Assembly (NCBI RefSeq): GCF_001708305.1 | Contig: NZ_CP016953.1 | Location: 1,755,501 to 1,819,500, forward strand | Length of the DNA: 64,000 nt | Reading direction: 5' to 3' | DNA from: Streptococcus himalayensis | GTDB taxonomy: Bacteria; Bacillota; Bacilli; Lactobacillales; Streptococcaceae | In this document: positions 47,553 to 56,208 of the stretch, piece after piece | Numbering within the stretch: position 1 is the first letter of the stretch | Layout: the number at the start of each line of letters is the position of its first letter | Program-made: the position numbers and the translations under genes | Notes under the pieces: model-generated | Seen by the model: the letters and a program-made list of their open reading frames with translations, nothing else | What the model was told of the DNA's origin: nothing | Databases searched by the model: none

Positions 47553-48821
47553 TTATGACATCATTGTAAAGATTTTTTTCGGTGAATAGCGAAGCAGTGA
47601 CAAACAAGAAACAAGTACTGCTCCCACAGACAAGCCTAAGACACTACCAACAATCAAGAGTATATCAAGAGGCGCAAGACGGATAGGATGAGAAAGTAGT
47701 TCTTTTACATAGTGATGGTTTGCCAAGAAAACAGCTGGTAACCATTCGCCATTATCGGCATTCTCGTAACTTGTTTTCAGCATATCGCTTAGCAAGACTT
47801 CCCTTAATGAAGGAAGAAACAGGTTTGTCACTACTAGACCAATCACCAAGGTAATACTTGCCAGAATCAGTACTTCCAGCACATACTGGAGTAGGATTTC
47901 CATCCGACTTTTCCCCAGCGATTGCAAAACCCCAATCTCCAATTGCCGACCCTTCATCCATAAATGAAGGAAAAAGAGAAGAACGAGGTGACTAAGTACA
48001 ATGGTCCCCCATAAAATCCATTTGAGAAGACCTTGCTGGCTATGCAAGGTTTTTAGCTGAGTTTGAACGCTGGAATTTTGCGTTAATTGGTAGTCTTTTA
48101 GTGCTGAATTTGCCTGCAAATAAGCTCTGGCCTGGACCATATCTGCTTCATGCTCAGCGTGATAGATACTGGTATGGTAACTATACTGAGGATTTAATTG
48201 CTCAATGGTCTTTTTTGTGGTCAAAATAGTATGTTCAAGCGTATCGCTTTCCTTATTGGCAAAGGGAGAACGATTAGACTTAAAGATACCTGCAATCCGT
48301 ACGGCCAGCTTTTGACCTGTTGTTGATGTGATTGAAATCCTATCTCCTACGGCAAGATGATAACGATCAGCAAGATTACGACTAATAAGAACCTCGCTAT
48401 CACTGTTTTCAGCTAAAAAAGCCCCTGCTTCCAATATCATTTCCTTGTCGACCAACTGGCTTTTTTCAAAGAAGTCTTGATTGACCAAACTATACACCCT
48501 CGTTTGTTCAGATTCAGTCTCTCCAATTGTCACTTCTTCTGAAATAAAATGAAGGGCTGTCAGGTGATTTTCAGCAGCCATCTCTTCAAAATAGCTGCGA
48601 CTAGCAGGATTATCTTGCGACGATGGAACATCTCTCAATCGTGTCACAAGGGATTGGTGCAGTTGACTATCTGATAAACGTTTCCTATCCTGAGTTAACG
48701 ATGTATTGAGGCTAATCAGTAGGCTCAGGGCAATACTAATGAACAAAAGAAACGTGGTTAAGATAGCAGTTCTAACTGGATGACGCTTGAGATACAATCT
48801 CGCACGGGTAAAGGAATTCAT
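47553..48821 (-). CDS. FtsX-domain ABC transporter permease, first subunit
   Basis: This 422-aa protein has the same architecture as its neighbour: an N-terminal helix (about 20-40), an extracellular domain and three C-terminal helices (GRQLEIGVLQSLGKSRMEIL, LLRYSPKKIFTMMS). It starts at the Met of MNSFTRARLYLKRHP, preceded by AAAGGAGA; an upstream ATG lacks an RBS. It is the first gene of the ABC operon. Confidence 0.87.
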   Translation of the reverse strand: MNSFTRARLYLKRHPVRTAILTTFLLFISIALSLLISLNTSLTQDRKRLSDSQLHQSLVTRLRDVPSSQDNPASRSYFEEMAAENHLTALHFISEEVTIGETESEQTRVYSLVNQDFFEKSQLVDKEMILEAGAFLAENSDSEVLISRNLADRYHLAVGDRISITSTTGQKLAVRIAGIFKSNRSPFANKESDTLEHTILTTKKTIEQLNPQYSYHTSIYHAEHEADMVQARAYLQANSALKDYQLTQNSSVQTQLKTLHSQQGLLKWILWGTIVLSHLVLLFFLHLWMKGRQLEIGVLQSLGKSRMEILLQYVLEVLILASITLVIGLVVTNLFLPSLREVLLSDMLKTSYENADNGEWLPAVFLANHHYVKELLSHPIRLAPLDILLIVGSVLGLSVGAVLVSCLSLLRYSPKKIFTMMS

Positions 48822-49113
48822 CTCTTCTCCTTTCTGATACAATCAGTTCAACATGATGTTAATACTGACAATAACTGATGAAAATGCAAGTGGTAAAACA
48901 GGCCTGTCTATCTTTCCTAACATCAATCTGGCCTAGCTACACGTTCTCATTTTCTATCCTAAGCTCAGTATAACAAACGCCTATCTTCTTTCTCTATCGG
49001 TCACCTATTTTTTCTCTACGTTTTCTTTTCTTCTACCCCCTCCTCCCCTTCTTCTGACCCATTTCGACAAATTTTCAGAAATCCAGAAGTAGCACGTCTT
49101 TTATTTTCCTCAA
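48822..49113. other. Intergenic stretch upstream of the ABC operon
   Basis: No gene is visible. A minus-strand TATACT near 48967-48972 is a possible -10, without a good -35. Positions 49016-49070 are C/T-rich. Nothing else is evident. Confidence 0.35.
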
Positions 49114-49142
49114 CAAAAAAACAGACCTCAAAAGAAGTCTGT
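49114..49142 (-). terminator. Terminator of the TMEM175-like gene
   Basis: ACAGAC pairs with GTCTGT, with inner pairs CT/AG, followed on the minus strand by seven T. Confidence 0.85.
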
Positions 49143-49180
49143 CTAATATGCCGACCTAAACACGTTCGTTGTCTTTAACA

Positions 49181-49744
49181 TTATTTTCGATCACTCAAAA
49201 ATCCGTAGATGACATTGACAATCATAAGTAAGGGACCAAATGGGATGAAGGATGGAACCAAATACCCCACAAGTAAAATGACTAATAATTGAACAGCATA
49301 AAGCTTCGCCCAGCGATAGGGAATTCGTTTATCGTCCAAGGAAAGTTGTCTGGAAGTTGATTTCAACAAGACAGTGGCCATGATGACCCAGGCGACATCC
49401 CACAATCCTAAGATAAGGATATAAAATAAGAGGGCAGAAAAACTACCAGAGTATTGACCAACAGCTCTCGTTGCTAGGGGCACCAAGCTGGCCGTTAAGA
49501 GCCAGACACTATTTGCGACAAAAACACGAAAAGTCATCTGATCCAGCAATTGAAAGAGCTCGTGATAGTAGAGCCAAACGGTCATAATCTGCAAGAAACT
49601 GGCGATGTAGACGAAGACCATAGGGAGAATACCCACAAAGCCAGAGAGTGTTAACTCTTTTGGTAATTGCAATTCTAACGCCATAATGGTAACAATAATA
49701 GCTAAAATAGCGTCTGAGAAGGCTTCAATTCGTTTTTTATCCAC
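49181..49744 (-). CDS. TMEM175-family potassium channel-like membrane protein
   Basis: This 187-aa protein has about six hydrophobic segments. The first carries the family hallmark RIEAFSDAILAIIVTIMALE (FSD motif), which lines the pore in bacterial TMEM175 channels. It follows the LLM oxidoreductase gene by three bases, so they are co-transcribed. The physiological role in bacteria is not established. Confidence 0.85.
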   Translation of the reverse strand: MDKKRIEAFSDAILAIIVTIMALELQLPKELTLSGFVGILPMVFVYIASFLQIMTVWLYYHELFQLLDQMTFRVFVANSVWLLTASLVPLATRAVGQYSGSFSALLFYILILGLWDVAWVIMATVLLKSTSRQLSLDDKRIPYRWAKLYAVQLLVILLVGYLVPSFIPFGPLLMIVNVIYGFLSDRK

Positions 49745-49747
49745 TGA

Positions 49748-50800
49748 TTATCCCTCGCTATTCTCTTTCTGAATAGCCTGAGCTAGCAACTCATACGACC
49801 TCGCTTGGGCTGTTTGGTCATAAATGAAACTATTGGCCATAATTTCATCCATCTGCACACGACTGTGTAATTGGGCAATTTGACGAGCTACGGTATCTGG
49901 ACTTCCAACCAAGGTGACAGCCGACATTTGCTCCACAATCGCTTTTTCTCTTCGGATGAGGGAATCCTTTGTAAAAGCTACCGGCCCAAAGTGAGGAACT
50001 TTTTCCGCAGCGACATAATGCCGCCAAACGTCGTCCTCACTTGCCTTAGGAGGCTGTAATCCTTTCTGGGCATTGGTCACGATACTCAAGAAGGTCTGAG
50101 TCTGGCTGGTCGCTAAGACCTTTGCCTCCTCATCTGTTTCAGCAAGAATGGCATTTAAAGCTAGGATAACGTACGGTTTATCCAAGTAGGCAGAAGGCGT
50201 AAATTCCTGCCTGTAAATCCGAATCGCCTCTTCCATAGCTGCTGGTGCAAAATGTGCCGCAAAAACATAGGGGCGTCCCAATTTAGCAGCCAAATGAGCA
50301 GAATCCGTACTTGAACCCAAGATATAAAATGGTACATCCAGCCCTGCAGCCGGGTAGGCATGGACAGATGAGCTATCTTTAAAATAGGACTCCAATTCTG
50401 CCAAATCCGTTTCAAAATCTGGATTGAGATTATCCGAACGCCGTAACGCTCGTGCTGTTTGCATATCTGTCCCCGGTGCTCGACCCAAACCCAAATCAAT
50501 CCGCTTTGGATACAGGGTTTCAAGCGTTCCATATTGCTCCGCAACCAGATAAGGGCTGTGATTAGGAAGCATGACACCACCTGAACCTACTCTGATAGTG
50601 TTCGTCTGCGACAGCGTATGCTGGATCAACAGTTGCGTTGCACTACTCGCGATGGTTTTGCTATTGTGGTGTTCGGCAATCCAATACCGCTTATAGCCAA
50701 AACCTTCTAATTGTTGAGCCAGCTCAACCATATCCTCTATCGCTTCGTGAAAATTCTGGCCCGACCGCAACGGCACCAAATTTAAGGCTGATAATTCCAT
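49748..50800 (-). CDS. LLM-class flavin-dependent oxidoreductase
   Basis: This 350-aa luciferase-like (TIM-barrel) protein resembles the YhbW/MsnO8-type group. Landmarks: LSALNLVPLRSGQNFHEAIE, GYKRYWIAEHHNSKTIASSA, GLGRAPGTDMQTARALRR. The substrate is unknown. It lies 137 bp after the DsbA-like gene. Confidence 0.87.
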   Translation of the reverse strand: MELSALNLVPLRSGQNFHEAIEDMVELAQQLEGFGYKRYWIAEHHNSKTIASSATQLLIQHTLSQTNTIRVGSGGVMLPNHSPYLVAEQYGTLETLYPKRIDLGLGRAPGTDMQTARALRRSDNLNPDFETDLAELESYFKDSSSVHAYPAAGLDVPFYILGSSTDSAHLAAKLGRPYVFAAHFAPAAMEEAIRIYRQEFTPSAYLDKPYVILALNAILAETDEEAKVLATSQTQTFLSIVTNAQKGLQPPKASEDDVWRHYVAAEKVPHFGPVAFTKDSLIRREKAIVEQMSAVTLVGSPDTVARQIAQLHSRVQMDEIMANSFIYDQTAQARSYELLAQAIQKENSEG

Positions 50801-50937
50801 CCTTTAGTCCTTTCTTTCTTCGAAATCATCTGCATTTTCCTGCTGTAACCCTGTATCTATCATACAGCCATCAACTCCACAGACGAGCGAAGCCCCATTT
50901 TCACTCTCAGAACCCAAAAAGTCCATTTTCAATTCTT

Positions 50938-51594
50938 TCATTTTTTATTGTTCCCTTCTTCTGCTTGAACTTGTTTAAGGGCTGCAAGCATGTACTCATA
51001 CGATTGTGCACCTGAAATACCATATTTATGATTCAGCACAAAGAAGGGCGCTCCTTGCACTCTAGCTTCTTGAGCTTCTAGGATATCTTGATTGACAGCA
51101 GTGCTAAAGTCCGTTCCTTCAAGTAAAGCTGTCACTTCTTCTTGCGGTAAGCCCACTCCCTTAGCCGCTTCCAGTAAAACCGCTGTATCAGCAATCGAGG
51201 CATGCTCTTCAAAATAGAGTTGATAGAGTTTCGTGATGAGGCGGTGATGCGTATTTTTATCCAACCGACTTTCTGCCCATTTGATGAGGCGGTGGGCTGA
51301 AAAGGTATTTGTTGGGATGGCTCCTGCAACATCTAGCTTGAGGCCTTCTTCAGCTCCCATTTCTGCCATGTGCTGAAACTGCATCCTTGCCTGCTCCTCA
51401 GTCATACCATGACTAGCCGCAAACTGCGTCAACATGGTTTCATCTGTTGCCAAAGGGGCATGAGGATTGAGTTGGTAAGCCTTCATTTTCAAATCATGAG
51501 GATCCAAGCCAACCGCTTCCATCGCACGTTTCATACGGCTTGCACCAATATAGCAAAAGGGACAAGCAATATCTGACCAATAACTAATTTCCAT
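50938..51594 (-). CDS. DsbA-family (FrnE-like) oxidoreductase
   Basis: This 218-aa cytoplasmic thioredoxin-fold protein has an inserted helical domain. The active site is CPFC (SDIACPFCYIGASRMKR), and the cis-Pro loop is in QGAPFFVLNHKYGISGAQ. No signal peptide is present. FrnE proteins act as disulfide isomerases in oxidative stress. It is in a redox gene neighbourhood. Confidence 0.9.
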   Translation of the reverse strand: MEISYWSDIACPFCYIGASRMKRAMEAVGLDPHDLKMKAYQLNPHAPLATDETMLTQFAASHGMTEEQARMQFQHMAEMGAEEGLKLDVAGAIPTNTFSAHRLIKWAESRLDKNTHHRLITKLYQLYFEEHASIADTAVLLEAAKGVGLPQEEVTALLEGTDFSTAVNQDILEAQEARVQGAPFFVLNHKYGISGAQSYEYMLAALKQVQAEEGNNKK

Positions 51595-51704
51595 AAGGTT
51601 TCCTTTCTATTTATCACGATGCCTTTGTAAGCAAATTTTCTCAAACAAAGCCGACATAAGTTCAATTTTTGATAGATTGAGTTCTACCTCACTCCAACCA
51701 TCTC

Positions 51705-52028
51705 CTATATCCCTAAACGAGATGGTTTGTCGTTTGTAGCAGGGCTTGTCGTGCCATATCCATATTCCTCCTTTGTCACTAAGCGGCCTTGCTCAAAGAT
51801 TAATAGGCTCGTCATAGAGGGATTGAGGGCATACAGAGATAGCAACCTTGGCACTTGAAACAAATCCGCCTGATACAGTGGCAATCCCTTCTCCTTGGCT
51901 AAAGCAAGAAGCACTCCTTGCTCTACTGATGCAATACTGCACTGATTGGGAGACACAAGGAGGGCTAGGTGCCCCATTTCCTGTAAGAGTTCGTCCAGTT
52001 CTAGGCTAGACGTGATTGTCTTTATCAT
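51705..52028 (-). CDS. Thioredoxin-fold protein without CxxC
   Basis: This 107-aa protein has a thioredoxin-like strand/helix pattern (HLALLVSPNQCSIASVEQGV, then LYQADLFQVPRLLSLYALNP, then SLLIFEQGRLV). At the active-site place only one Cys (NQCSIA) remains. Its start overlaps the trxB stop by four bases, implying coupled translation. It may be a partner or modulator of thioredoxin reductase, or a single-Cys peroxiredoxin-like protein; function unknown. Confidence 0.6.
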   Translation of the reverse strand: MIKTITSSLELDELLQEMGHLALLVSPNQCSIASVEQGVLLALAKEKGLPLYQADLFQVPRLLSLYALNPSMTSLLIFEQGRLVTKEEYGYGTTSPATNDKPSRLGI

Positions 52029-52945
52029 TTATTTTCAATAAATTCTAAGGTATCCAAGGCTGCGACTGCACCACTGGCTGCTGCAGTAACAGCTTGCTGG
52101 TACTTAGAATCTTGAACATCACCAGCCGCAAAAATCCCTGGCACAGAAGTCTTAGAAGTCCCTGGCTGCGTCTGAATATAGCCTTTGGCATCCAATTCTA
52201 GTTTTCCTCCCAGAAATTCCGTATTTGGATGATGACCAATTGCTACAAAAAGCCCATCTGCCTTGAGGTGTCTAACCTCACCAGTCGCATTATCCCGAAT
52301 ATCCAGCCCCGTCATTCCCATCATGTCTGAATGAACCTTAACTGGAGTTGCATTCAAGACCCAGTTAATCTCCTGATGACTTTTAGCTCGCTGTACCATG
52401 ATATCAGACGCACGTAACTCATCTCTACGGTGGACAACTGTAACTTTAGAAGCAAAGCGAGTCAAATAGATAGCTTCTTCCATGGCAACGTCTCCACCAC
52501 CAACGACAATAATTTCACGTTCCTTGTAAAAGAAGGCATCACACGTTGCACAGGCACTAACACCTTTACCGATTGCTTCTGCTTCCCCTTCAATTCCTAG
52601 GTAATTCGCACTTGAGCCAGTCGCAATAATAACAGCCTTGGTTTCCAGCATTTCGCCAGAATCAAGGTGCACTGTAAAAGGAGAGCTTTCTCCTTCGATT
52701 TTTTCAACGAAACCAAAGGTCATCTCTGTTCCAAAAGAGGCTGCTTGCTGACGCATATTTTTGACCAGTTCATTCCCGTCAATTCCCTTTTCAAATCCTG
52801 GATAATTCTCAACCAGCGTAGTCGTTGTGAGCTGACCACCTTCTGAATAGCCTGTAATCAATCGATTTTTAAAACCTGCTCGACTAAGATAGATCCCCGC
52901 CGTATAGCCCGCAGGTCCTGAACCAATAATAATTGCATCGTACAT
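52025..52945 (-). CDS. trxB: Thioredoxin reductase
   Basis: This 306-aa flavoprotein transfers electrons from NADPH to thioredoxin. It has the FAD site IIGSGPAGYTAGIYLSRAG, redox-active CATC (SACATCDAFFYKE), the NADPH site VVGGGDVAMEEAIYL and the closing GIFAAGDVQDSKYQQAV. It lies nine bases after trxA. Confidence 0.97.
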   Translation of the reverse strand: MYDAIIIGSGPAGYTAGIYLSRAGFKNRLITGYSEGGQLTTTTLVENYPGFEKGIDGNELVKNMRQQAASFGTEMTFGFVEKIEGESSPFTVHLDSGEMLETKAVIIATGSSANYLGIEGEAEAIGKGVSACATCDAFFYKEREIIVVGGGDVAMEEAIYLTRFASKVTVVHRRDELRASDIMVQRAKSHQEINWVLNATPVKVHSDMMGMTGLDIRDNATGEVRHLKADGLFVAIGHHPNTEFLGGKLELDAKGYIQTQPGTSKTSVPGIFAAGDVQDSKYQQAVTAAASGAVAALDTLEFIENK

Positions 52946-52954
52946 TTGTTTCTC

Positions 52955-53266
52955 CTATAATTGACTTGAAATCTTCTCTGCCAATACCTTCTTTGGTTGG
53001 ACACCAAGCGTGGCATCAACCGGCTTCCCATCTTTGAAAAGCACAAGGGTGGGAATGGAACGCACATTGAAGAGTTGGGCTAATTCTGGGGATTGATCCA
53101 CATCCACCTTGGTCACACTCGCTCTTCCTTCAAATTCCTGAGCCAACTCTTCAACGATAGGCTCCATCATTTGGCAAGGAGGGCACCAGGTCGCACCAAA
53201 GTCTACCAAGGTAACACCTGATTCAATTTCTTTTGCAAAGGTTTCGGTTGTTAGTTGTTTTGTCAT
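52955..53266 (-). CDS. trxA: Thioredoxin
   Basis: This 103-aa thioredoxin has active site WCPPC (FGATWCPPCQMMEPIVEELA) in place of the canonical WCGPC and the cis-Pro in RSIPTLVLFKDGK. The Gly to Pro change raises redox potential in known variants; here it is seen, not tested. It is the first gene of the trxA-trxB operon, behind two palindromic sites. Confidence 0.95.
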   Translation of the reverse strand: MTKQLTTETFAKEIESGVTLVDFGATWCPPCQMMEPIVEELAQEFEGRASVTKVDVDQSPELAQLFNVRSIPTLVLFKDGKPVDATLGVQPKKVLAEKISSQL

Positions 53267-53348
53267 CGTCTTTTCTCCATTCTTTTTATTTAGTGACTGT
53301 TCTTTTCATTCACATCCATCAACATCGTTTGTTCATTTCTTAAACCCT

Positions 53349-53425
53349 ATTCAACATTTTTGTTGAATAATCCTTTCAAAATAATAGATGACCGAATTGT
53401 TATCAATTCAATCATTTTGTTGAAT
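53349..53425 (-). promoter_or_regulatory. Two 20-bp palindromic operators before trxA
   Basis: ATTCAATCATTTTGTTGAAT (53406-53425) and ATTCAACATTTTTGTTGAAT (53349-53368) share ATTCAA-8-TTGAAT and length. The first covers the likely transcription start. They are probable sites for a dimeric repressor; the ArsR-rhodanese protein encoded next door is the obvious candidate. Confidence 0.65.
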
Positions 53426-53431
53426 AGTTAT

Positions 53432-53459
53432 ATTTTAACAGATGAAAAATAGAAATCAA
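53432..53459 (-). promoter_or_regulatory. trxA-trxB promoter
   Basis: On the minus strand TTGATT (53454-53459) and TAAAAT (53432-53437) are 16 bp apart. Confidence 0.6.
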
Positions 53460-53484
53460 GTATTTTGCTCAAAATATGAATAGA

Positions 53485-53518
53485 CAAAAAAATCAGTTTG
53501 AAAAATCCATCAAACTGA
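53485..53518 (-). terminator. Terminator of the ArsR-rhodanese gene
   Basis: TCAGTTTGA pairs perfectly with TCAAACTGA, followed on the minus strand by TTTTTTTG, twelve bases past the stop. Confidence 0.93.
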
Positions 53519-53530
53519 CCATGTACTGTT

Positions 53531-54190
53531 TTAACATTCTTCACGTTTGCCCCACTTCCAATCGGCGAAACTGCGATTAAGGCTAAAAGTAGGATAGCCT
53601 AAGGATTGCAAATCTTGTGCAGCCACATTTGCATAGCCACACTGGCGACCGCGACAATACACAATAATCGTTCGATCTTTTGGCAGCTGCGTTTTTTTCT
53701 GATGAAAGTCAGCCATCGGAAGACTGACCGCACGAGGAAGATGACCTGCCTCAAATTCTTCCACAGGTCGCAGGTCCAATAAGAGAACATCTGGCTGCTC
53801 AGACAGCTCGACAGCTTCTTGCAGACTAATCTGGTTCACACCTGCCTCCCTGTCGTACTCCGCTTCAATGGTCCGCACTTCGGCTAGCTGCTCCTCACCA
53901 ATGTCAAATAAGAACAGAATGAGTTGCGCTACCTTTGCCGAAGCAAGACTGTAACGAATAAAATTCCCTTGGCGGCTGGTAACCACTAGATTGCTCTCTT
54001 TTAGGACTTGAAGATGACGGGAAGTATTAGCCACCGACAGGCCTGTCGCAAGGGAAATCCCCTCCACTGGCTTGGGGCCTTGGGTCAGGAGATTTAAAAT
54101 CTCAAGCCGTTTTTCACTCCCTAATCCCTTAGTCAATCGAGATAATTCCTTGTATAAGCTATTTTTGTAGTCTGTCATTTTCGTATCCAT
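53531..54190 (-). CDS. ArsR-type winged-helix regulator fused to a rhodanese domain
   Basis: This 219-aa protein has an ArsR-like N-terminal domain (SEKRLEILNLLTQGPKPVEG, LSVANTSRHLQVLKESNLV) and a C-terminal rhodanese domain (LEQ PDVLLLDLRPVEEFEAGH in part, active-site loop IVYCRGRQCGYANVAAQDL). The rhodanese Cys (YCRGRQC) could form a persulfide, so a sulfur or redox sensor is likely. I start at the ATG with GAGGAG eight bases upstream; an upstream GTG overlaps that RBS. It is upstream of trxA on the same strand, with its own terminator. Confidence 0.88.
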   Translation of the reverse strand: MDTKMTDYKNSLYKELSRLTKGLGSEKRLEILNLLTQGPKPVEGISLATGLSVANTSRHLQVLKESNLVVTSRQGNFIRYSLASAKVAQLILFLFDIGEEQLAEVRTIEAEYDREAGVNQISLQEAVELSEQPDVLLLDLRPVEEFEAGHLPRAVSLPMADFHQKKTQLPKDRTIIVYCRGRQCGYANVAAQDLQSLGYPTFSLNRSFADWKWGKREEC

Positions 54191-54201
54191 CTGTATCACT
54201 C

Positions 54202-54246
54202 CTCAACTATTCAATGAAATAGTATACTATTTACTACTCTTTGTCA
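54202..54246 (-). promoter_or_regulatory. Promoter of the ArsR-rhodanese gene
   Basis: On the minus strand TTGACA (about 54239-54244) is followed by TACTAT at 17 bp or TATACT at 15 bp. The -10 is embedded in a 16-bp palindrome AAATAGTATACTATTT, and a TTGAAT half-site follows. Autoregulation is plausible. Confidence 0.6.
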
Positions 54247-54266
54247 ATTGTTTACTATCTGCTGCT

Positions 54267-54325
54267 CATTGAATTTCAAAAAAAGCCATTTTATCTACGA
54301 CTATTTATTTTTTACTATAAGATAA
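54267..54325. repeat. Degenerate copy of the intergenic element at 26048-26123
   Basis: CTCATTGAATTTCAAAAAAA and later CTATTTATTTTTTACTATAA align with the left half of the element at 26048. The right inverted arm is lost. The rest of this intergenic region (54326-54470) shows nothing else. Confidence 0.55.
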
Positions 54326-54470
54326 GGCAAGCTAAGGGCCCTAAAAAATAATACTTTCACAGTAAGTAGAATGTCTAATACCAAAATAGAGGTTGCTTGC
54401 GTTCGTACTACTTAAGTTAACTTTAATGTTAGATGAGTATGAGACGACCAAGCTATCTAAACAGAGCTAT

Positions 54471-54505
54471 CAAAAAGCAGTAAAACTCTAAAATTCTACT
54501 GCTTT
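54471..54505 (-). terminator. Terminator of the B12/eutP operon
   Basis: AAAGCAGTA pairs with TACTGCTTT, followed on the minus strand by TTG after a TTTTT run, twelve bases past the pduO stop. Confidence 0.85.
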
Positions 54506-54516
54506 ATATTTACTTA

Positions 54517-55116
54517 TTAGTCGCGTTTGCTAGCCCAGCGTTCCACATCTGCTTTCGTGATATTATGAAAGACTTTAACTCCCCGTTCGTAAGCTACGTC
54601 AGGACGATTTTTTCTAAAATTCAACACACGCGCCAAAGCAAAGAAATAATCCGATAAGCGATTGACAAAAACCAAGACCTCATTATTGATTTCTGTTGTC
54701 CACATAGTTGCTACAATGTGGCGTTCTGCTCTTCGGGCAATTGTACGTGCCACATGAATCATGGAAGCAATCTCATCTCCACCTGGCAGAATAAAGGTTT
54801 CCAAAGCAGGCGGAATATCAGCATAGGTATCAATACGCTCTTCAATCCACTCTACCAATTTCTTATCGACCTTATAAGGATAAACGCCTTGTGGAGTGGA
54901 TAAATCAGAACCGCAGTCAAATAGGTAGTGTTGCAGCTGTAACAACTCCTCTTTCAAGGCATCTGAATCCGTCATACGGCTAATCGTCAAACCAATCCAA
55001 GAATTCAATTCGTCAATGGTGCCGTAGGCATTGACTCGTTCGGCATCTTTGGCCACACTTTGACCACCCACAAGCTTGGTTAAGCCCTTGTCTCCTGTTT
55101 TTGTATATAATTGCAT
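54517..55116 (-). CDS. pduO: PduO-type ATP:cob(I)alamin adenosyltransferase
   Basis: This 199-aa adenosyltransferase of the PduO N-terminal type makes adenosylcobalamin from cob(I)alamin and ATP. Motifs: LYTKTGDKGLTKLVGG, YGTIDELNSWIGL, DCGSDLSTP, VARTIARRAERHIV. It is unrelated in sequence to EutT encoded at 29552-30199. It is the last gene of the operon. Confidence 0.95.
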   Translation of the reverse strand: MQLYTKTGDKGLTKLVGGQSVAKDAERVNAYGTIDELNSWIGLTISRMTDSDALKEELLQLQHYLFDCGSDLSTPQGVYPYKVDKKLVEWIEERIDTYADIPPALETFILPGGDEIASMIHVARTIARRAERHIVATMWTTEINNEVLVFVNRLSDYFFALARVLNFRKNRPDVAYERGVKVFHNITKADVERWASKRD

Positions 55117-55128
55117 AAATCTTCCTCC

Positions 55129-56208
55129 TTATTCGGATGTGCCCCGAATATCAATATAATCTTCTTTTTTTAATTGTCCTTCTGCAAAGGTCGGCATGTG
55201 CTCAATTGTGTAACAGGCATTTTCCATCAGAAAGAAGGCAAGAGGACAGCCAGAGCCTTCTCCCAAGCGCATATCCATCAGTAGCATCGGCTCTAGTTCC
55301 AAGGTTTCACAAACCAATTGATAAGCTGGCTCAGTCGAGCTATGCGAGGCAAAGCAAACCTCCAATACAGATGGTGCTAAGCGTGCTGCAATAAGCAAAG
55401 CTGCAATCGAAATCAGCCCATCAATCACACACGGCAAGTGATACTCCGCACAAGCCAAGTACGTCCCAACCATGCCTAGCAAGTCCAATCCACCAACTTT
55501 CACAGCCGCGTCAAAAGCGTCCTCATAGGGAGCGTGCTGGTCAAGGCACTGTTGAATAATCCTCGTCTTATGGGCCTTCATCTCTTGGGTCAGACCGGCG
55601 CCATAACCAGTCACCTGATTGGCTGTTAACCCTAGAATAGCAGCAATAACGGCTGCCGAAGTTGTAGTATTGCCAATCCCCATCTCTCCTGTGCCAAAAA
55701 GAGTATAGCCCTGCTTGATTTTCTCAAGCGTTTTATGATAGCCAAGTAAAATTGCCTGCTCTCCTTCTTCTCTGGTTAAGGCAGGTTCATGAAGGATGTT
55801 GCGCGTTCCATATCTAATTTTTTCCCTAGCGTGCGGCATGACATCTTTCTTACAGCCAATATCGACAACCTGGACATCCGATCCAACATGGCGAGAAATT
55901 GCACAAAGTCCCGTTCGACCAGCCAGCATATTTTGCGCAACGATGTAAGTTGTATCTTGAGGATTGGAGGAAATCCCTTCCTCCACAATTCCATTATCGG
56001 CCACATAAACCATGACCACCTTCTTAGAAAGACGGATGTCCCCATCAAACATAGCATACAGTCTTGCATAGATTGTTTCCATCTTCCCTAAGGCACCTAA
56101 AGGCTTGGCCAATTGGTCACAAATCGCTTGTCCTTCTGCTATTTTTTCACAACTCAAAGGCTGGAGTCTTTCTACTATCTGTTTGAGCTCTTTCAAATCT
56201 TCCCTCAC
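55129..56208 (-). CDS. cobT: Nicotinate-nucleotide:dimethylbenzimidazole phosphoribosyltransferase
   Basis: This 359-aa CobT activates the lower-ligand base for cobamide assembly. The catalytic Glu lies in MRLGEGSGCPLAFFLMENA; other blocks are GEMGIGNTTTSAAVIAAILG and YVADNGIVEEGISSNP. Lower-ligand synthesis genes are absent, so the base must be scavenged. Its start overlaps the pduX stop by four bases. Confidence 0.95.
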   Translation of the reverse strand: MREDLKELKQIVERLQPLSCEKIAEGQAICDQLAKPLGALGKMETIYARLYAMFDGDIRLSKKVVMVYVADNGIVEEGISSNPQDTTYIVAQNMLAGRTGLCAISRHVGSDVQVVDIGCKKDVMPHAREKIRYGTRNILHEPALTREEGEQAILLGYHKTLEKIKQGYTLFGTGEMGIGNTTTSAAVIAAILGLTANQVTGYGAGLTQEMKAHKTRIIQQCLDQHAPYEDAFDAAVKVGGLDLLGMVGTYLACAEYHLPCVIDGLISIAALLIAARLAPSVLEVCFASHSSTEPAYQLVCETLELEPMLLMDMRLGEGSGCPLAFFLMENACYTIEHMPTFAEGQLKKEDYIDIRGTSE

